A stretch of DNA of 64,000 nt from positions 1,388,001 to 1,452,000 of the forward strand of contig NZ_CP126539.1 of NCBI RefSeq assembly GCF_030177755.1, in the 5' to 3' direction. Shown in pieces: positions 16,315 to 30,977 of this stretch (position 1 is its first letter; every line of letters starts with the position of its first letter). Source of the stretch: Devosia sp. RR2S18 (GTDB taxonomy: Bacteria > Pseudomonadota > Alphaproteobacteria > Rhizobiales > Devosiaceae). The position numbers and the translations under genes are program-made. Under the pieces are notes generated by a model that made no database searches, was not told where the DNA came from, and worked only from the letters and a program-made list of their open reading frames with translations.

Positions 16315-17582
16315 GTGGCAGACTACAGAGTACCATCACCGCTGGCCCGTGAGGCCATGGCTTACGTGCTGGCAGGAGGGCGCGGCACACGCCTCATGGA
16401 ATTGACGGACCGGCGCGCCAAGCCAGCCGTCTATTTCGGCGGCAAGTCACGCATCATCGACTTTGCGCTCTCGAATGCCATCAACTCGGGCATCCGGCGT
16501 ATTTCCGTCGCGACGCAATACCAGGCGCATAGCCTCATCCGACACCTGTCGCGGGGCTGGAACTTCCTGCGCCCCGAGCGCAACGAGAGCTTCGACGTGC
16601 TGCCCGCCAGCCAACGGGTCCGCGAGGACATGTGGTATGCCGGCACCGCCGACGCCGTTTACCAAAACATGGACATCATTGAGGATTCGGGCGCTCGCTA
16701 CATCGTCATTCTAGCCGGCGACCACATCTACAAGATGGACTACGAAATCATGCTCCGCCAGCATGTGGACACCGGCGCCGATGTGACCATCGGCTGCCTT
16801 GAAGTGCCGCGCATGGAAGCGACGGGCTTTGGCGTCATGCATGTTGATGGGCGTGATCGGGTCATCGACTTCATCGAAAAGCCCAAGGACCCGCCGGGCA
16901 TTCCGGACAAGCCGGAAGTGGCGTTGGCTTCAATGGGCATCTACGTCTTCGAGACGCGGTTCCTGATGGAGCAGTTGCGCCGTGACGCGGCGACGGAAGG
17001 TTCCAACCGTGACTTCGGCAAGGATGTCATTCCCTATATCGTCAAGAACGGCACGGCCTGGGCTCACCGCTTCACCCGCTCCTGCGTCCGCTCGAGCAAG
17101 GAAGAAGTCTCCTACTGGCGCGACGTCGGTACCATCGACGCCTATTGGAAGGCTTCGATCGATCTCACCGACATCGAGCCGCAGCTTGATCTTTATGACC
17201 GTGATTGGCCGATCTGGACCTATGCGGAGATCACCCCACCTGCCAAGTTCGTCCATGACTTCGATGGCCGGCGTGGATCTGCCGTGAACTCGCTGGTCTC
17301 GGGCGATTGCATCATCTCGGGTGGCCATCTGTCCCGCACACTGCTTTCCACCGGTTCGCGCGTGCACTCCTATTCGGAACTCGAGCATGCTGTGGTTCTG
17401 CCCTATTGCGACATTGGCCGGAATGCGCGCCTCAAGAATGTGGTGATCGACCGCGGCGTCACCATCCCCGAAGGGCTTGTCGTGGGCGAGGATCCTGAAT
17501 TTGACGCCAAGTGGTTCCGGCGGACCGACGACGGGGTGACATTGGTCACTCAGGCGATGATCAACCGATATCTGGCCGATAG

Positions 17583-17586
<4 letters not shown>
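16315..17586 (+). CDS. glgC: Glucose-1-phosphate adenylyltransferase
   Basis: Makes ADP-glucose from ATP and glucose-1-phosphate, the committed step of glycogen synthesis. 423 aa. The nucleotidyltransferase domain starts with [20 protein letters not shown] and [21 protein letters not shown]-terminal left-handed beta-helix carries the allosteric region. The family is activated by fructose-6-phosphate or pyruvate, depending on lineage. Of two in-frame GTG codons (16300 and 16315) the second is preferred because GGAGGG lies 7 bases before it. The stop overlaps the glgA start (ATGA). Confidence 0.95.
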
Positions 17587-22683
<5,097 letters not shown>

Positions 22684-22687
<4 letters not shown>

Positions 22688-23415
22688 TCGTTGCGCAGTT
22701 GAGCGACATTCATGCCGATGGAAGCCGCGAGGCCCTCGACCGGCTCGATCGCGTGCTTAAGTGGCTGCGGCCGGTCCGTCCGGATTGGCTGATCGTCAGT
22801 GGTGATCTAGCCGAAGCTGAGCAACGAGAAAGCTATGCGGAGATCCGGGAGCGCTTCGAGGATTTGGGCAGCGGCTTCTCGATCGTGCCGGGTAATGTTG
22901 ATGACCGCGAAAAACTGCGCAACGCATTCGGCGACCTGCATGACTGGGCCGAGGCGGGACCGCTCAATTCAAGCGCCAACGCTGGCGATCTTCGTCTAGT
23001 GGGGCTTGATGTCACCGTTCCCGGCGCGCATCACGGCGAGGCGGGGCAGGTGCTCGACTGGCTCAAGGCGACACTTCCCGGGGGTGACGCGCCTACGATC
23101 ATCTTCCAACACCAGCATCCATTCCTGTGCGGCATCGATGGAAAAGACAAGAACATCTGTCGGAGTGGTGACGAATTGGCGGATGTCATCAATCGGTCGG
23201 AGGCCGAGATCGTTCTTCTGACCTGTGGCCATGTGCATAGGCCGCTGTTCACGCAATTTGCCGGCCGGCCCGCGACCATGGCTCCTTCAGTGGCGAGAGC
23301 CAATAAGCTTCGGCTCAATGGCCGGGAGCCCACTATCGTTGAACCGCCGGGTCTTCTGCTGCATCACTGGTCGGAAAAGCGGCTGGTCAGCCATGTGGTG
23401 ATGGTGACCGACTAA
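22684..23415 (+). CDS. Calcineurin-like metallophosphoesterase (CpdA/GpdQ-type)
   Basis: A 243-aa cytoplasmic phosphoesterase with the two-metal motifs in order: SDIHAD (residues 7-12), VSGDLAE, PGNVDD (GNxD instead of GNHD), then QHQHP and the GHVHRP motif. Best match in style is the class III cyclic-nucleotide phosphodiesterase/glycerophosphodiesterase group. The Asn-His of the usual GNHD box is replaced by Asn-Val, a noticeable change at the catalytic His. The start overlaps the glgX stop (ATGA), so it is translated as part of the glycogen operon, suggesting a phosphorylated or cyclic-nucleotide signal tied to glycogen metabolism; this link is inference. Confidence 0.85.
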
Positions 23416-23443
23416 CGGCCATCACAGGCAGTGGGGGCAGCAG

Positions 23444-24076
23444 CTATTCGGCAGCCTGTATGCTGGTGAATCCGCCCATCTTTTCGATGAAGCCGATGAT
23501 CTCCTCGAGGCTCTCGCGGCGCAGCAAATCCGTGAACACATATGGCCGACCTTCGCGCACCTTCTGCGTATCGCTCTCCATCACCTCGACGCTCGCGCCG
23601 ACATATTGCGCCAGGTCCGTGTGGGTGATGACCAACAGGTCCGACCGGGAGATCGCCGGCCCACCTTTACGGGGGATCTTCTCGCCTTGCGCGACCGAGA
23701 TCACATAGATGGTGATGTCGGCCAGATCGGGCGAGAAGGTGGCGGCGAGATTGTCCCCACCGCTTTCGATGAGAATGATGTCGAGATCGGGAAACTTGCG
23801 GTTCAGCTCATCGATCGCTGCCAGGTTGAGCGAAGCGTCCTCACGAATGGCAGTGTGCGGGCAGCCACCCGTCTCGACACCCACGATGCGGTCTTCCGAG
23901 ATCGCCTGCACGCGAGCGAGGATCAGCGCGTCTTCCCGCGTGTAGATGTCATTGGTCACCACCGCCATCGAGTAGCGATCCCGCATGGCCTTGAGGAGCA
24001 TCTCGCACAGTGTCGTCTTGCCAGACCCCACAGGGCCGCCGATGCCGATGCGCAGAGGGCCGTTAAGCGATTTCAT
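23444..24076 (-). CDS. ureG: Urease accessory GTPase UreG
   Basis: A 210-aa SIMIBI-class GTPase that delivers nickel to urease with UreE, UreF and UreD. P-loop [10 protein letters not shown] near the N-terminus, the metal-site motif [15 protein letters not shown] with the conserved Cys-Pro-His, then [15 protein letters not shown] and the guanine-specificity region ITHTDL. The ATG at 24076 gives the standard N-terminus; a longer in-frame start at 24127 adds unrelated residues. Last gene of the urea/urease block; it faces the glycogen operon tail, with 28 bases between stops. Confidence 0.95.
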   Translation of the reverse strand: MKSLNGPLRIGIGGPVGSGKTTLCEMLLKAMRDRYSMAVVTNDIYTREDALILARVQAISEDRIVGVETGGCPHTAIREDASLNLAAIDELNRKFPDLDIILIESGGDNLAATFSPDLADITIYVISVAQGEKIPRKGGPAISRSDLLVITHTDLAQYVGASVEVMESDTQKVREGRPYVFTDLLRRESLEEIIGFIEKMGGFTSIQAAE

Positions 24077-24504
24077 AGCAGCCTCATAAGGACGAGCACC
24101 AGAAAGCCGGCGCCAAGGAAAAGACAAAGCGGCGAATAGACCCGCCGGTCATTAAGCCGGAAGATTGGCTCGGGCGTCTTGCTCACCCACCAATCGGTGT
24201 ATCCGGCCACGCCGCGCGCCAGAAATATGACTGCGAGAGCGAAACCCAGCAGCGTTAGCGACGCCCCGCCGCCATCATGATCGGCCAGGGCCAAAGCGAT
24301 GATGCCTGCCGCAAGGGTTCCCACTGCAACCATCAAGGATGCAAGGCGCGGCGGCATGCGCTCGACGCCCTCGAAGCCAACAACAGTTTGCGCCAGCAGC
24401 TTCTCGTCCCGGATGGGCCAGGTCTGCCCGAACGACCACAACAAATGGGCGAAGCTGACCGCAAGCAGCGGGATGAACATGAACGAGGAGATCAGCATGC
24501 TCAT
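24073..24504 (-). CDS. DUF3995 membrane protein in the urease operon
   Basis: A 143-aa membrane protein with about four hydrophobic helices (near residues 4-24, 55-75, 82-101 and 125-143). The first holds [14 protein letters not shown], typical of DUF3995. Start and stop overlap ureF and ureG (ATGA-type junctions), so it is fully embedded in the accessory operon. The position suggests a link to nickel or urea handling, but no function is established to my knowledge. The frame is open far upstream into ureF; only the part from 24504 is conserved. Confidence 0.85.
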   Translation of the reverse strand: MSMLISSFMFIPLLAVSFAHLLWSFGQTWPIRDEKLLAQTVVGFEGVERMPPRLASLMVAVGTLAAGIIALALADHDGGGASLTLLGFALAVIFLARGVAGYTDWWVSKTPEPIFRLNDRRVYSPLCLFLGAGFLVLVLMRLL

Positions 24505-25163
24505 GAACGGAATATTCTCGTGGTGAGTGTTTCGTGCGTCATTTGGGCGATGTCGGCGGCATAGGCCACCGATCCGATGTCGTCCAGTGTGGCACGCTCG
24601 CACTGCGCCGCCAATGCGGCGATCTGCGCTTCGAGCGCTGCCATGATCGCCAGACCATCCGACTGGCCGATCGGCACCAGCCGCACCGCTACCGAAACCT
24701 GGCTGTGAACCGAAGCGGTGAGCCAGGCGAGCAGCACCGCATCGAGCGCAATCTTGTGGGCACCAGCCATGGCGCCTACTGCGATCGGGTAAGGGCAGGG
24801 GCTGGGTAGCTCCACCGGCAGCGGCATGGGCCAGGCCGTTACCGCAGCGGCGAAGGACCCTCCCGTGATGGTGGTTTCGTCCAGTCGCTCCCGAGCCGGA
24901 ACCAGGGCCAGGCAGAGATCGGAGAGCTCTTGTAGCGCTTCTTGAGATGCCGTTTGCCGGTGCGCTGCAGCCAACAAGATGGCGTCGGTCCGCATGCTGC
25001 CATGCTGCAGCGCGCCCACTATCCAGTCCTGCGTGGTGGCCCCATCGATGACTGTGCTCCGTGCAATGGCGCTTTCCAGCCCGGCCGACCAGGCGAATGC
25101 CCCCACGGGGAACGCCGGGGAGAGCCAGGTGAGGAGTTTCTGTAGGTCCGAAGCGGCACTCAT
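24501..25163 (-). CDS. ureF: Urease accessory protein UreF
   Basis: A 220-aa all-helical protein that complexes with UreD and UreG and acts in nickel insertion into apo-urease. Characteristic segments are [20 protein letters not shown] near the N-terminus and the central [19 protein letters not shown] and [11 protein letters not shown] stretches. It overlaps ureE upstream and the DUF3995 gene downstream by four bases each. The length is normal. Confidence 0.93.
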   Translation of the reverse strand: MSAASDLQKLLTWLSPAFPVGAFAWSAGLESAIARSTVIDGATTQDWIVGALQHGSMRTDAILLAAAHRQTASQEALQELSDLCLALVPARERLDETTITGGSFAAAVTAWPMPLPVELPSPCPYPIAVGAMAGAHKIALDAVLLAWLTASVHSQVSVAVRLVPIGQSDGLAIMAALEAQIAALAAQCERATLDDIGSVAYAADIAQMTHETLTTRIFRS

Positions 25164-25624
25164 CGGGCGAGCAAAGCATGCCCATGCTCACCATGGCTGT
25201 GATAAGCGCCATGCTCGGCAAAAAACGGCTCGGTCGCGTTCTCTACCTTGGCGCCCAGCCCTTCGAGCATTGCCTTGAGCACATGATCGCGCTTGATGAG
25301 CAACCGATCCATCTCCAATTGGGCCGGTGTATGCCTGTTGCCTATGTGCCAGGCGAGCCGCACCAGATGCGCGGTGTCGCGGCCCCGCACCGCGTACAAC
25401 AATTCCTCGGCTGCCCGGACTTCGACATGGCTGCCATCTTCCAGCTCGAGGGCCCCGCCGTGCTCCAGCGTAACCACCTGCGGAAAGTCGAGCAGAACCT
25501 CCGTACCGCCCTTCGTCGTTAGGACTTTGCGACGCAAGCGGCGCTCGTCAAAGGCAAGGGTAATCGTATCGAGCGGGGCGGGGCGGCTGGTGTCAGCAGG
25601 CAGGTGGGTAATAGCGCGGAGCAT
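25160..25624 (-). CDS. ureE: Urease accessory nickel chaperone UreE
   Basis: A 154-aa metallochaperone that carries nickel to the UreDFG complex. The N-terminal peptide-binding-like domain (residues ~1-70) and a C-terminal domain with the [14 protein letters not shown] motif are visible. The conserved metal His is in the segment [17 protein letters not shown], and a short His-rich tail ([12 protein letters not shown]) probably binds extra nickel. It is separated from ureC by two unrelated genes. Confidence 0.94.
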   Translation of the reverse strand: MLRAITHLPADTSRPAPLDTITLAFDERRLRRKVLTTKGGTEVLLDFPQVVTLEHGGALELEDGSHVEVRAAEELLYAVRGRDTAHLVRLAWHIGNRHTPAQLEMDRLLIKRDHVLKAMLEGLGAKVENATEPFFAEHGAYHSHGEHGHALLAR

Positions 25625-25704
25625 CAGAGTCTTTCTGGTTCAATGACGGCAAGGCAATCAGCCCTTGCCGTCACGAAGGCCTCGTGGATGAGGGACGCGG
25701 AGAG

Positions 25705-26091
25705 CTACGGGGTGTTGATCACTTCCGAACAACTCAGGACCGGGTCGGCGTCCTCGCCTTGAGTTTGGTCATAGAGTTCGGCCTCGGGGCCGCTCTGCCA
25801 CCAGACCCACTGGCCAGACGCATAGCGTGCAGCCGATGCAGAGAGCACGGCAGCAAACAGACGCGCCTCGGTTTCGTCCGGGGGCGTGACCATGGCCAGG
25901 AAGTTGGGTGCAGAGTTCACATAAGTGACGGTGAGCGGCGCCTCGGTGCCGCAGTCATAAGTGACGGTACGCCGTTCGAAATCACTGACATTGCCGCTTA
26001 GTTCGATTTGCAGGTTCGCCTCGAGCGCCGAAGCCGCACCAGCGGAAAGAAGAAGGGCTGCAAGCGCAACCGATAGTCTGGAGATCATCAT
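25705..26091 (-). CDS. MliC-family periplasmic lysozyme-inhibitor-like protein
   Basis: A 128-aa protein with a clear signal peptide (two Met, a basic residue, then LSVALAALLLSAGAASA, predicted cleavage after ASA). The mature part contains TVTYDCGTEAPLTVTYVN and the strand ASGQWVWWQSG near the end, plus a second Cys (SCSEV), matching the MliC/PliC fold of C-type lysozyme inhibitors. There is no lipobox Cys, so it is probably soluble and periplasmic. The ATG at 26091 follows GGAGGAAC. It interrupts the urease operon between ureC and ureE, which is unexpected for this function. Confidence 0.8.
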   Translation of the reverse strand: MMISRLSVALAALLLSAGAASALEANLQIELSGNVSDFERRTVTYDCGTEAPLTVTYVNSAPNFLAMVTPPDETEARLFAAVLSASAARYASGQWVWWQSGPEAELYDQTQGEDADPVLSCSEVINTP

Positions 26092-26161
26092 GTTCCTCCG
26101 AAATGCCCCAGGGTAGAACAGCAGGTGTGCGCGGCAGAATTTTGTCTTTGTTCCACTGTGA

Positions 26162-27262
26162 TCACTCCGCCTGCAGGAGATAAAGCGCGCCGGGAATGGG
26201 TTCATTCCGCTCATGGCGGATCGGCATGTCATGCCGCTCCAAAAGCCGAAATCCGTGCTGGTCGGCAAGAGTGCCGATATAATCCACTGAATGTGCGAAG
26301 CGTCCGCTGGATCGTACCGCGACTGGTTCTTCCATGGAGTGTTCCACCGAGAAAGCGAACAGTCCTGCTGGCGTCAGCACCTGGCAAATGGCCGGGAATA
26401 CCTCTTCGAGTTGCCCCACATAAATGAAGACATCGGCAGCCGTGACAAGGTCATAAGGCCCCCTAAAGGCTTGGTCGCGGCTCAGAACCTCCATTAGATC
26501 GCCCGCTCGGAGCTCACGATAGAGTCCGCGCTCCCGCGCCTTGGCGACCATCTGCCGGGAAATGTCGATTCCGTCGATCGCCTCAACGATGCCTTGCAGT
26601 TCGAGGGCAACAAGTCCGGTGCCGCAGCCCAGGTCGAGCGCTGTCAACCCGCCCGCCGAGTGGTGCCGGCCGAGCGTATCCCGGATCGCCGCCGGAACGC
26701 GGTAGCCAAGAGTTTCCGTCAGATGTTGGTCGAAGTGCTCGGAGTAATGGTCGAACAAATCCTGCACATAGCTGGAGGTGAGCTTGCTAGGCTCGCCGCT
26801 CAGCGCCGCCGCCATGTGCGCGGCGTACTGATCATACGGAAGAACTGTAAGCACCTTGCGAAAGCTCTTGAGAGCATCGTCGCGGTTGCCGGCGTCCAGC
26901 TGGGCCTGGGCTAATCCTCGGAATGCGGCTCCGTCTTTGGGGCGTAGCGTCAGCGCCTTGCGAAACACGGTCACGGCGTCTTGGGCACGCTTTCCCGCGG
27001 TCAGCGCCTCGCCGAGGCGGATGTAAGCATCGGCCGATTTTGGCGCAGCCGCGACCGCCCGCTCCAGGCTGCCAATTGCAAGTTCAGTGGCTCCTGTCTG
27101 CATGGCCAGCGAGCCCAGCAGCAACAGGCCATCGGCGTTCTCGGGGTCTCGCTTGATCAGTTCCACACAAACTGCCGCCGCTTCGGCAACTTTGCCCGCA
27201 GCGCGCAGCTTGCCCGCTTGCGCGAGCATGGCTGCGGACTGGGGCGCGAGCACCGGGTCCAA
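26162..27262 (-). CDS. TPR-repeat SAM-dependent methyltransferase
   Basis: A two-part protein of about 366 aa. Residues ~10-150 form three to four tetratricopeptide repeats (for example SADAYIRLGEALTAG). Residues ~180-366 are a class I methyltransferase with the SAM-binding motif ALDLGCGTGLVAL and a second motif ITAADVFIYVG-like (TAADVFIYVG). The substrate is unknown. The start is uncertain. TTG at 27262 has no good ribosome-binding site, whereas a CTG at 27286 in the same frame follows AAGGAG by 7 bases and gives a natural basic N-terminus (AKNRNAK); an in-frame TGA lies just upstream. It sits between ureC and MliC. Confidence 0.82.
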   Translation of the reverse strand: MDPVLAPQSAAMLAQAGKLRAAGKVAEAAAVCVELIKRDPENADGLLLLGSLAMQTGATELAIGSLERAVAAAPKSADAYIRLGEALTAGKRAQDAVTVFRKALTLRPKDGAAFRGLAQAQLDAGNRDDALKSFRKVLTVLPYDQYAAHMAAALSGEPSKLTSSYVQDLFDHYSEHFDQHLTETLGYRVPAAIRDTLGRHHSAGGLTALDLGCGTGLVALELQGIVEAIDGIDISRQMVAKARERGLYRELRAGDLMEVLSRDQAFRGPYDLVTAADVFIYVGQLEEVFPAICQVLTPAGLFAFSVEHSMEEPVAVRSSGRFAHSVDYIGTLADQHGFRLLERHDMPIRHERNEPIPGALYLLQAE

Positions 27263-27323
27263 CTTGGCGTTGCGGTTCTTAGCCAGGTGGCGACTCCTTC
27301 AAATCTCTGCCCCGAGAAAGGTC

Positions 27324-29033
27324 TCAGAACAGAAAGTAGCGTTGCGCCATAGGAAGAACTGTCGCTGGCTCGCAGGTCAAGAGTTCGCCATCCGCCCGCA
27401 CTTCATAAGTCTCCGGGTCAACCTCGATTTGCGGCGTGGCGGCATTGTGCACCATCGCGGCCTTGCCGATGCCGCTCCGCGTGTTCTTGACCGGCAGGAG
27501 TTGCTTTTCCACCCCGAGCTTGTTCCGCAGCCCGTCGTCGTGGGCAGCTTGAGACACGAAAACCACCGAAGAGCGCGTGAGGAGCTTGCCGAAGGAAGCA
27601 AACATGGGCCGATAGTGCATGGGCTGCGGCGTCGGAATGGAGGCGTTCGGATCGCCCATAGGTGCCGCAGCGATAGAGCCTCCAAGGAGGATCATTTCGG
27701 GCTTCACCCCAAAGAAAGCGGGGTGCCACAGCACCAGGTCGGCGCGCTTGCCAACTTTGATCGAGCCGATGTGCTGGCTCATGCCATGGGCGATGGCTGG
27801 GTTGATCGTGTACTTCGCAATATACCGCTTCACGCGGAAGTTGTCGTTCTCACCGGTTTCCTCCGGCAGGCGACCGCGCTGCCGCTTCATCTTGTCTGCT
27901 GTCTGCCAGGTGCGGATGATTACCTCACCAACTCGACCCATGGCCTGGCTGTCCGACGCGATAACCGAAAAGGCGCCCATGTCGTGGAGGATGTCTTCGG
28001 CCGCAATGGTCTCCTTGCGGATACGGCTCTCGGCGAAAGCCACGTCCTCGGGAATCGATGGATCGAGGTGGTGGCAGACCATCAGCATGTCGAGATGTTC
28101 GGCGATGGTGTTGACCGTATAGGGCCGGGTCGGGTTGGTGGAGGAGGGAATCACATTGGGGAACCCCACGGCCTTGATGATGTCGGGTGCGTGCCCGCCG
28201 CCAGCCCCTTCGGTGTGATAGGCATGGATGGTGCGGCCCTTGAGCGCTGCGATAGTGTCTTCCACAAAGCCGCTCTCATTGAGCGTGTCGGTGTGGATCA
28301 TCACCTGGACGTCGTAGTCGTCGGCCACCGCAAGGCAGTTGTCGATTGCGGCCGGGGTGGTGCCCCAATCCTCGTGCAGCTTCATGCAGGCGGCGCCGGC
28401 TAGGATCATTTCCGCCAGCGGTGCCGGCAGCGAGGCATTGCCTTTTCCAGCTAAAGCCAGGTTCATGGGAAAGGCATCAAAGCTCTCGATCATGCGCTGG
28501 ATATGCCAGGCCCCGGTGCAGGTGGTCGCAAGTGTCCCATGCGCCGGTCCTGACCCACCGCCCAACATCGTCGTAATGCCGCTCATCAGCGCTTCCTCGA
28601 TCTGCTGGGGAGCGATGAAGTGGATATGGGCGTCCATACCGCCCGCGGTCAGAATGCGGCCTTCGCCGGCAATGGCCTCGGTCGAGGGGCCGATGATGAT
28701 GTCGACGCCCGGTTGCGTATCGGGATTGCCCGCCTTGCCGATGGCTGCGATCACCCCGTCCTTCAAGCCGATATCGGCTTTGTAAATGCCGGTGACGTCG
28801 ACAACGAGGGCGTTGGTGATAACGGTATCCACGGCACCTTCCGCACGGGTACGTTGGGATTGACCCATGCCGTCCCGGATCACCTTGCCGCCGCCGAACT
28901 TCACCTCCTCGCCATAGGTGGTGAAATCCTTTTCAACTTCGATGAAGAGCTCGGTATCCGCCAGACGGACCTTGTCGCCCGTGGTGGGGCCATACATGTC
29001 GGCATAGGTGGCGCGGGGAATGCGAGCGGGCAT
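27324..29033 (-). CDS. ureC: Urease alpha subunit
   Basis: Catalytic subunit of nickel urease: urea to ammonia and carbamate. 569 aa, usual length. Visible are the metal-binding His pair in [12 protein letters not shown], the lysine that is carbamylated to bridge both nickels (Lys218 in CMKLHEDWG), and the mobile flap MVCHHLDP with Cys320 and catalytic His321. All active-site residues expected from Klebsiella urease are present with an offset of one. The order is ureD-A-B-(orf)-C. It works in the cytoplasm as an (ABC)3-type complex. Confidence 0.97.
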   Translation of the reverse strand: MPARIPRATYADMYGPTTGDKVRLADTELFIEVEKDFTTYGEEVKFGGGKVIRDGMGQSQRTRAEGAVDTVITNALVVDVTGIYKADIGLKDGVIAAIGKAGNPDTQPGVDIIIGPSTEAIAGEGRILTAGGMDAHIHFIAPQQIEEALMSGITTMLGGGSGPAHGTLATTCTGAWHIQRMIESFDAFPMNLALAGKGNASLPAPLAEMILAGAACMKLHEDWGTTPAAIDNCLAVADDYDVQVMIHTDTLNESGFVEDTIAALKGRTIHAYHTEGAGGGHAPDIIKAVGFPNVIPSSTNPTRPYTVNTIAEHLDMLMVCHHLDPSIPEDVAFAESRIRKETIAAEDILHDMGAFSVIASDSQAMGRVGEVIIRTWQTADKMKRQRGRLPEETGENDNFRVKRYIAKYTINPAIAHGMSQHIGSIKVGKRADLVLWHPAFFGVKPEMILLGGSIAAAPMGDPNASIPTPQPMHYRPMFASFGKLLTRSSVVFVSQAAHDDGLRNKLGVEKQLLPVKNTRSGIGKAAMVHNAATPQIEVDPETYEVRADGELLTCEPATVLPMAQRYFLF

Positions 29034-29045
29034 TGGTGGCTCCGG

Positions 29046-29447
29046 CTAGTTGGCCCGGTTGGGCGATTGCGCGTGTTGGCGATAGTTGGCGACGGTCTTG
29101 TCGATCACCGCATCGAGCAGTCGCTCTCCCTCCCGGATATCCGGGTCGGTCTGCGTGCGAGCGACGAGTGACATGGCCAGTGCCTGGATGGCGTAGGCAG
29201 CTTTCTGCTTGCCTTCGGCGGCATAGCTGTTGCCCTCGGTGCGGCATTGCTCGATCAGCCGGTCATAGTCTGCTTGGGAGAGAGCCTGCTTGAGTTCGGT
29301 CCAGCTGGCTTTCTGGCCCATGTCACAGATGCGGGCTGCACCGGCGCCCAGCAGGAACATGGCCTCACCATCCTCAACACCGTCCTGGTGGAGATCGGCT
29401 AGCACGCTCGCGAAGCGGGTTTTGAACTGTTCTTCTTTGGTGGTCAT
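29046..29447 (-). CDS. Conserved hypothetical protein between ureB and ureC
   Basis: A 133-aa soluble, mostly helical protein (KTRFASVLADLHQDGVEDGE at the start; a central KASWTELKQALSQADYDRLI stretch). No signal peptide and no membrane segment. Similar short ORFs lie inside urease operons of several Hyphomicrobiales, as far as I recall, but no function is assigned. It is 12 bases from the ureC start and 45 from the ureB stop, so it is surely co-transcribed. A role in urease maturation or regulation is a guess from position. Confidence 0.75.
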   Translation of the reverse strand: MTTKEEQFKTRFASVLADLHQDGVEDGEAMFLLGAGAARICDMGQKASWTELKQALSQADYDRLIEQCRTEGNSYAAEGKQKAAYAIQALAMSLVARTQTDPDIREGERLLDAVIDKTVANYRQHAQSPNRAN

Positions 29448-29492
29448 GGCTTGATCCGGGGATAATGGGGTGCCGCCCGTTTATCCCACACC

Positions 29493-29798
29493 CTAGAGCT
29501 TGCCCATGATCTTCTGGCGAAAGCCGAAGACGGTTCTGTCTCCACCCATCGGGATCAGCCGCACTTCGCGGGTTTGCCCCGGCTCAAACCGAACGGCGGT
29601 GCCCGAAGCAATGTCGAGGCGCATGCCACGGGCCTGCTCGCGGTCGAAGCGCAAGCCCTCATTGGTCTCAAAGAAGTGGTAATGCGAACCCACCTGAATG
29701 GGGCGGTCGCCGGAATTGGCCACTTCAATGGTGACTTGCGGCAGATCGCGATTGAGCTCGATCTCTCCCGACTGGGTGATGACTTCACCTGGGATCAT
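29493..29798 (-). CDS. ureB: Urease beta subunit
   Basis: A 101-aa structural subunit of urease. It starts [16 protein letters not shown] and contains the hallmark [11 protein letters not shown] segment and [14 protein letters not shown]. Normal length for the three-subunit bacterial enzyme. It lies 12 bases downstream of ureA and precedes the small hypothetical gene and ureC. Confidence 0.96.
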   Translation of the reverse strand: MIPGEVITQSGEIELNRDLPQVTIEVANSGDRPIQVGSHYHFFETNEGLRFDREQARGMRLDIASGTAVRFEPGQTREVRLIPMGGDRTVFGFRQKIMGKL

Positions 29799-29810
29799 CC
29801 CCGTTCTCCT

Positions 29811-30113
29811 TCAGCGGATCGGTTGGTGGACGGTCACCAGCTTGGTGCCGTCGGGAAAAGTGGCTTCCACCTGCACATCGTGGATCATCTCGGCGATGCC
29901 CTCCATCACCTGAGTTCTGTTCACCACATGAGCGCCCGCTTCCATCAGTTCTGCTACCGGCCGGCCGTCACGGGCCCCCTCGACCACGAAGTCAGTAATG
30001 AGAGCTATGGCTTCAGGGTGGTTGAGTTTGACGCCTCGCTCGAGGCGTTTGCGCGCCACCATCGCGGCCATGGCAATGAGCAGTTTGTCTTTTTCTCGCG
30101 GGGTGAGGTTCAT
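29811..30113 (-). CDS. ureA: Urease gamma subunit
   Basis: A 100-aa subunit. It starts [20 protein letters not shown] and has the family blocks [22 protein letters not shown] and the C-terminal [15 protein letters not shown]. The ATG at 30113 gives the standard N-terminus. The frame is open upstream into ureD but without homology. The gap to ureD is 10 bases. Confidence 0.96.
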   Translation of the reverse strand: MNLTPREKDKLLIAMAAMVARKRLERGVKLNHPEAIALITDFVVEGARDGRPVAELMEAGAHVVNRTQVMEGIAEMIHDVQVEATFPDGTKLVTVHQPIR

Positions 30114-30123
30114 CGCAATCGTC

Positions 30124-30960
30124 CTATAGATGCCAAAGGCGCGGCAATGTGCCGGCGCCAGAGAGTTCGTACAGAATTGGGACGATGCGGCGGCGGAGCG
30201 CAAGCCCACTCTGCGCCAAAACCCTAACCACAAGCCGCTCGCCCATGGCGCTCGCACCGATCGATCCATCATCGGCCATCAAGTTGCGGACCCGCTCCAG
30301 TCGTCCGACTACGCGCTCGGCGTCCGCCGCAACGTGCACAATCGTGGCCAGGGCGCGGTTCCCCGCGAGCAGCGATATCCCGTTGCGCTCGGCCGGTGCG
30401 CCGCTCAACTGTGTCGCTTCCGCATGGAGCAAGCGGCCGTTGCGGCGAATGCGCCAATTGTCCCGCAAGCGGGCATCGCGTGCTTCTTCCCCCATGGCGT
30501 CCCGTCCCAGCAAGATCGCCTCCACCGCTGTGACACTTGCTTCCGGCGCCAGATCTATCTCGATGCTACGCTGCAAGGCACTCGACTGGAACAGGATTGT
30601 CTCCTGCGGCAGCCAATCGAGATGGGCGCCTTCCCCCACGTGCAGTTTGGTCCGCACCTGTGCCGCCCCGCCAATGGAACGGTAAATGCGCTCACAGGCC
30701 TGGGTGGTGATCACGGCCCGTCCCGCTGGCGCGATCTCTGCCGACCATTGGAGGTCGTCGCCCCCCGTTAGGCCGCCTGCGGTGTTGATCAGCACGGCTT
30801 CGAGCGCATCGGAATGCGTGTTGGGCAGCCTGATCTTGGCGCAGCCGTCCTGATAAAGCTGTTTCAGATGTGTTTGACCATTCCGCTGCTTCGTGGCTAA
30901 GCGTGCCACACCGCGGGCGCGCTGCATCGCACTTGCCTGCGGCTGCACAATCGCTTCCAA
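30124..30960 (-). CDS. ureD: Urease accessory protein UreD
   Basis: A 278-aa scaffold protein that binds apo-urease and recruits UreF/UreG for nickel insertion. Family signatures are [26 protein letters not shown] and the [10 protein letters not shown] strand. The longest frame starts with TTG at 30960; GTG at 30948 and ATG at 30927 are alternatives. It lies 17 bases downstream of urtE, which ties the urea transporter and urease genes into one transcription unit. Confidence 0.93.
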   Translation of the reverse strand: MEAIVQPQASAMQRARGVARLATKQRNGQTHLKQLYQDGCAKIRLPNTHSDALEAVLINTAGGLTGGDDLQWSAEIAPAGRAVITTQACERIYRSIGGAAQVRTKLHVGEGAHLDWLPQETILFQSSALQRSIEIDLAPEASVTAVEAILLGRDAMGEEARDARLRDNWRIRRNGRLLHAEATQLSGAPAERNGISLLAGNRALATIVHVAADAERVVGRLERVRNLMADDGSIGASAMGERLVVRVLAQSGLALRRRIVPILYELSGAGTLPRLWHL

Positions 30961-30977
30961 TAGCTTCGCCCCTGCGT

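Noticed and set aside
24505..25221. Upstream extension of the DUF3995 frame into ureF
   Set aside because: This part is an out-of-frame reading of ureF. Only the part from the ATG at 24504, with the DUF3995 pattern and overlap with the ureF stop, is supported.
27087..28403. A 438-codon plus-strand frame across ureC and the TPR-methyltransferase
   Set aside because: Antisense to two recognisable genes; product has no coherent hydrophobic or motif pattern.
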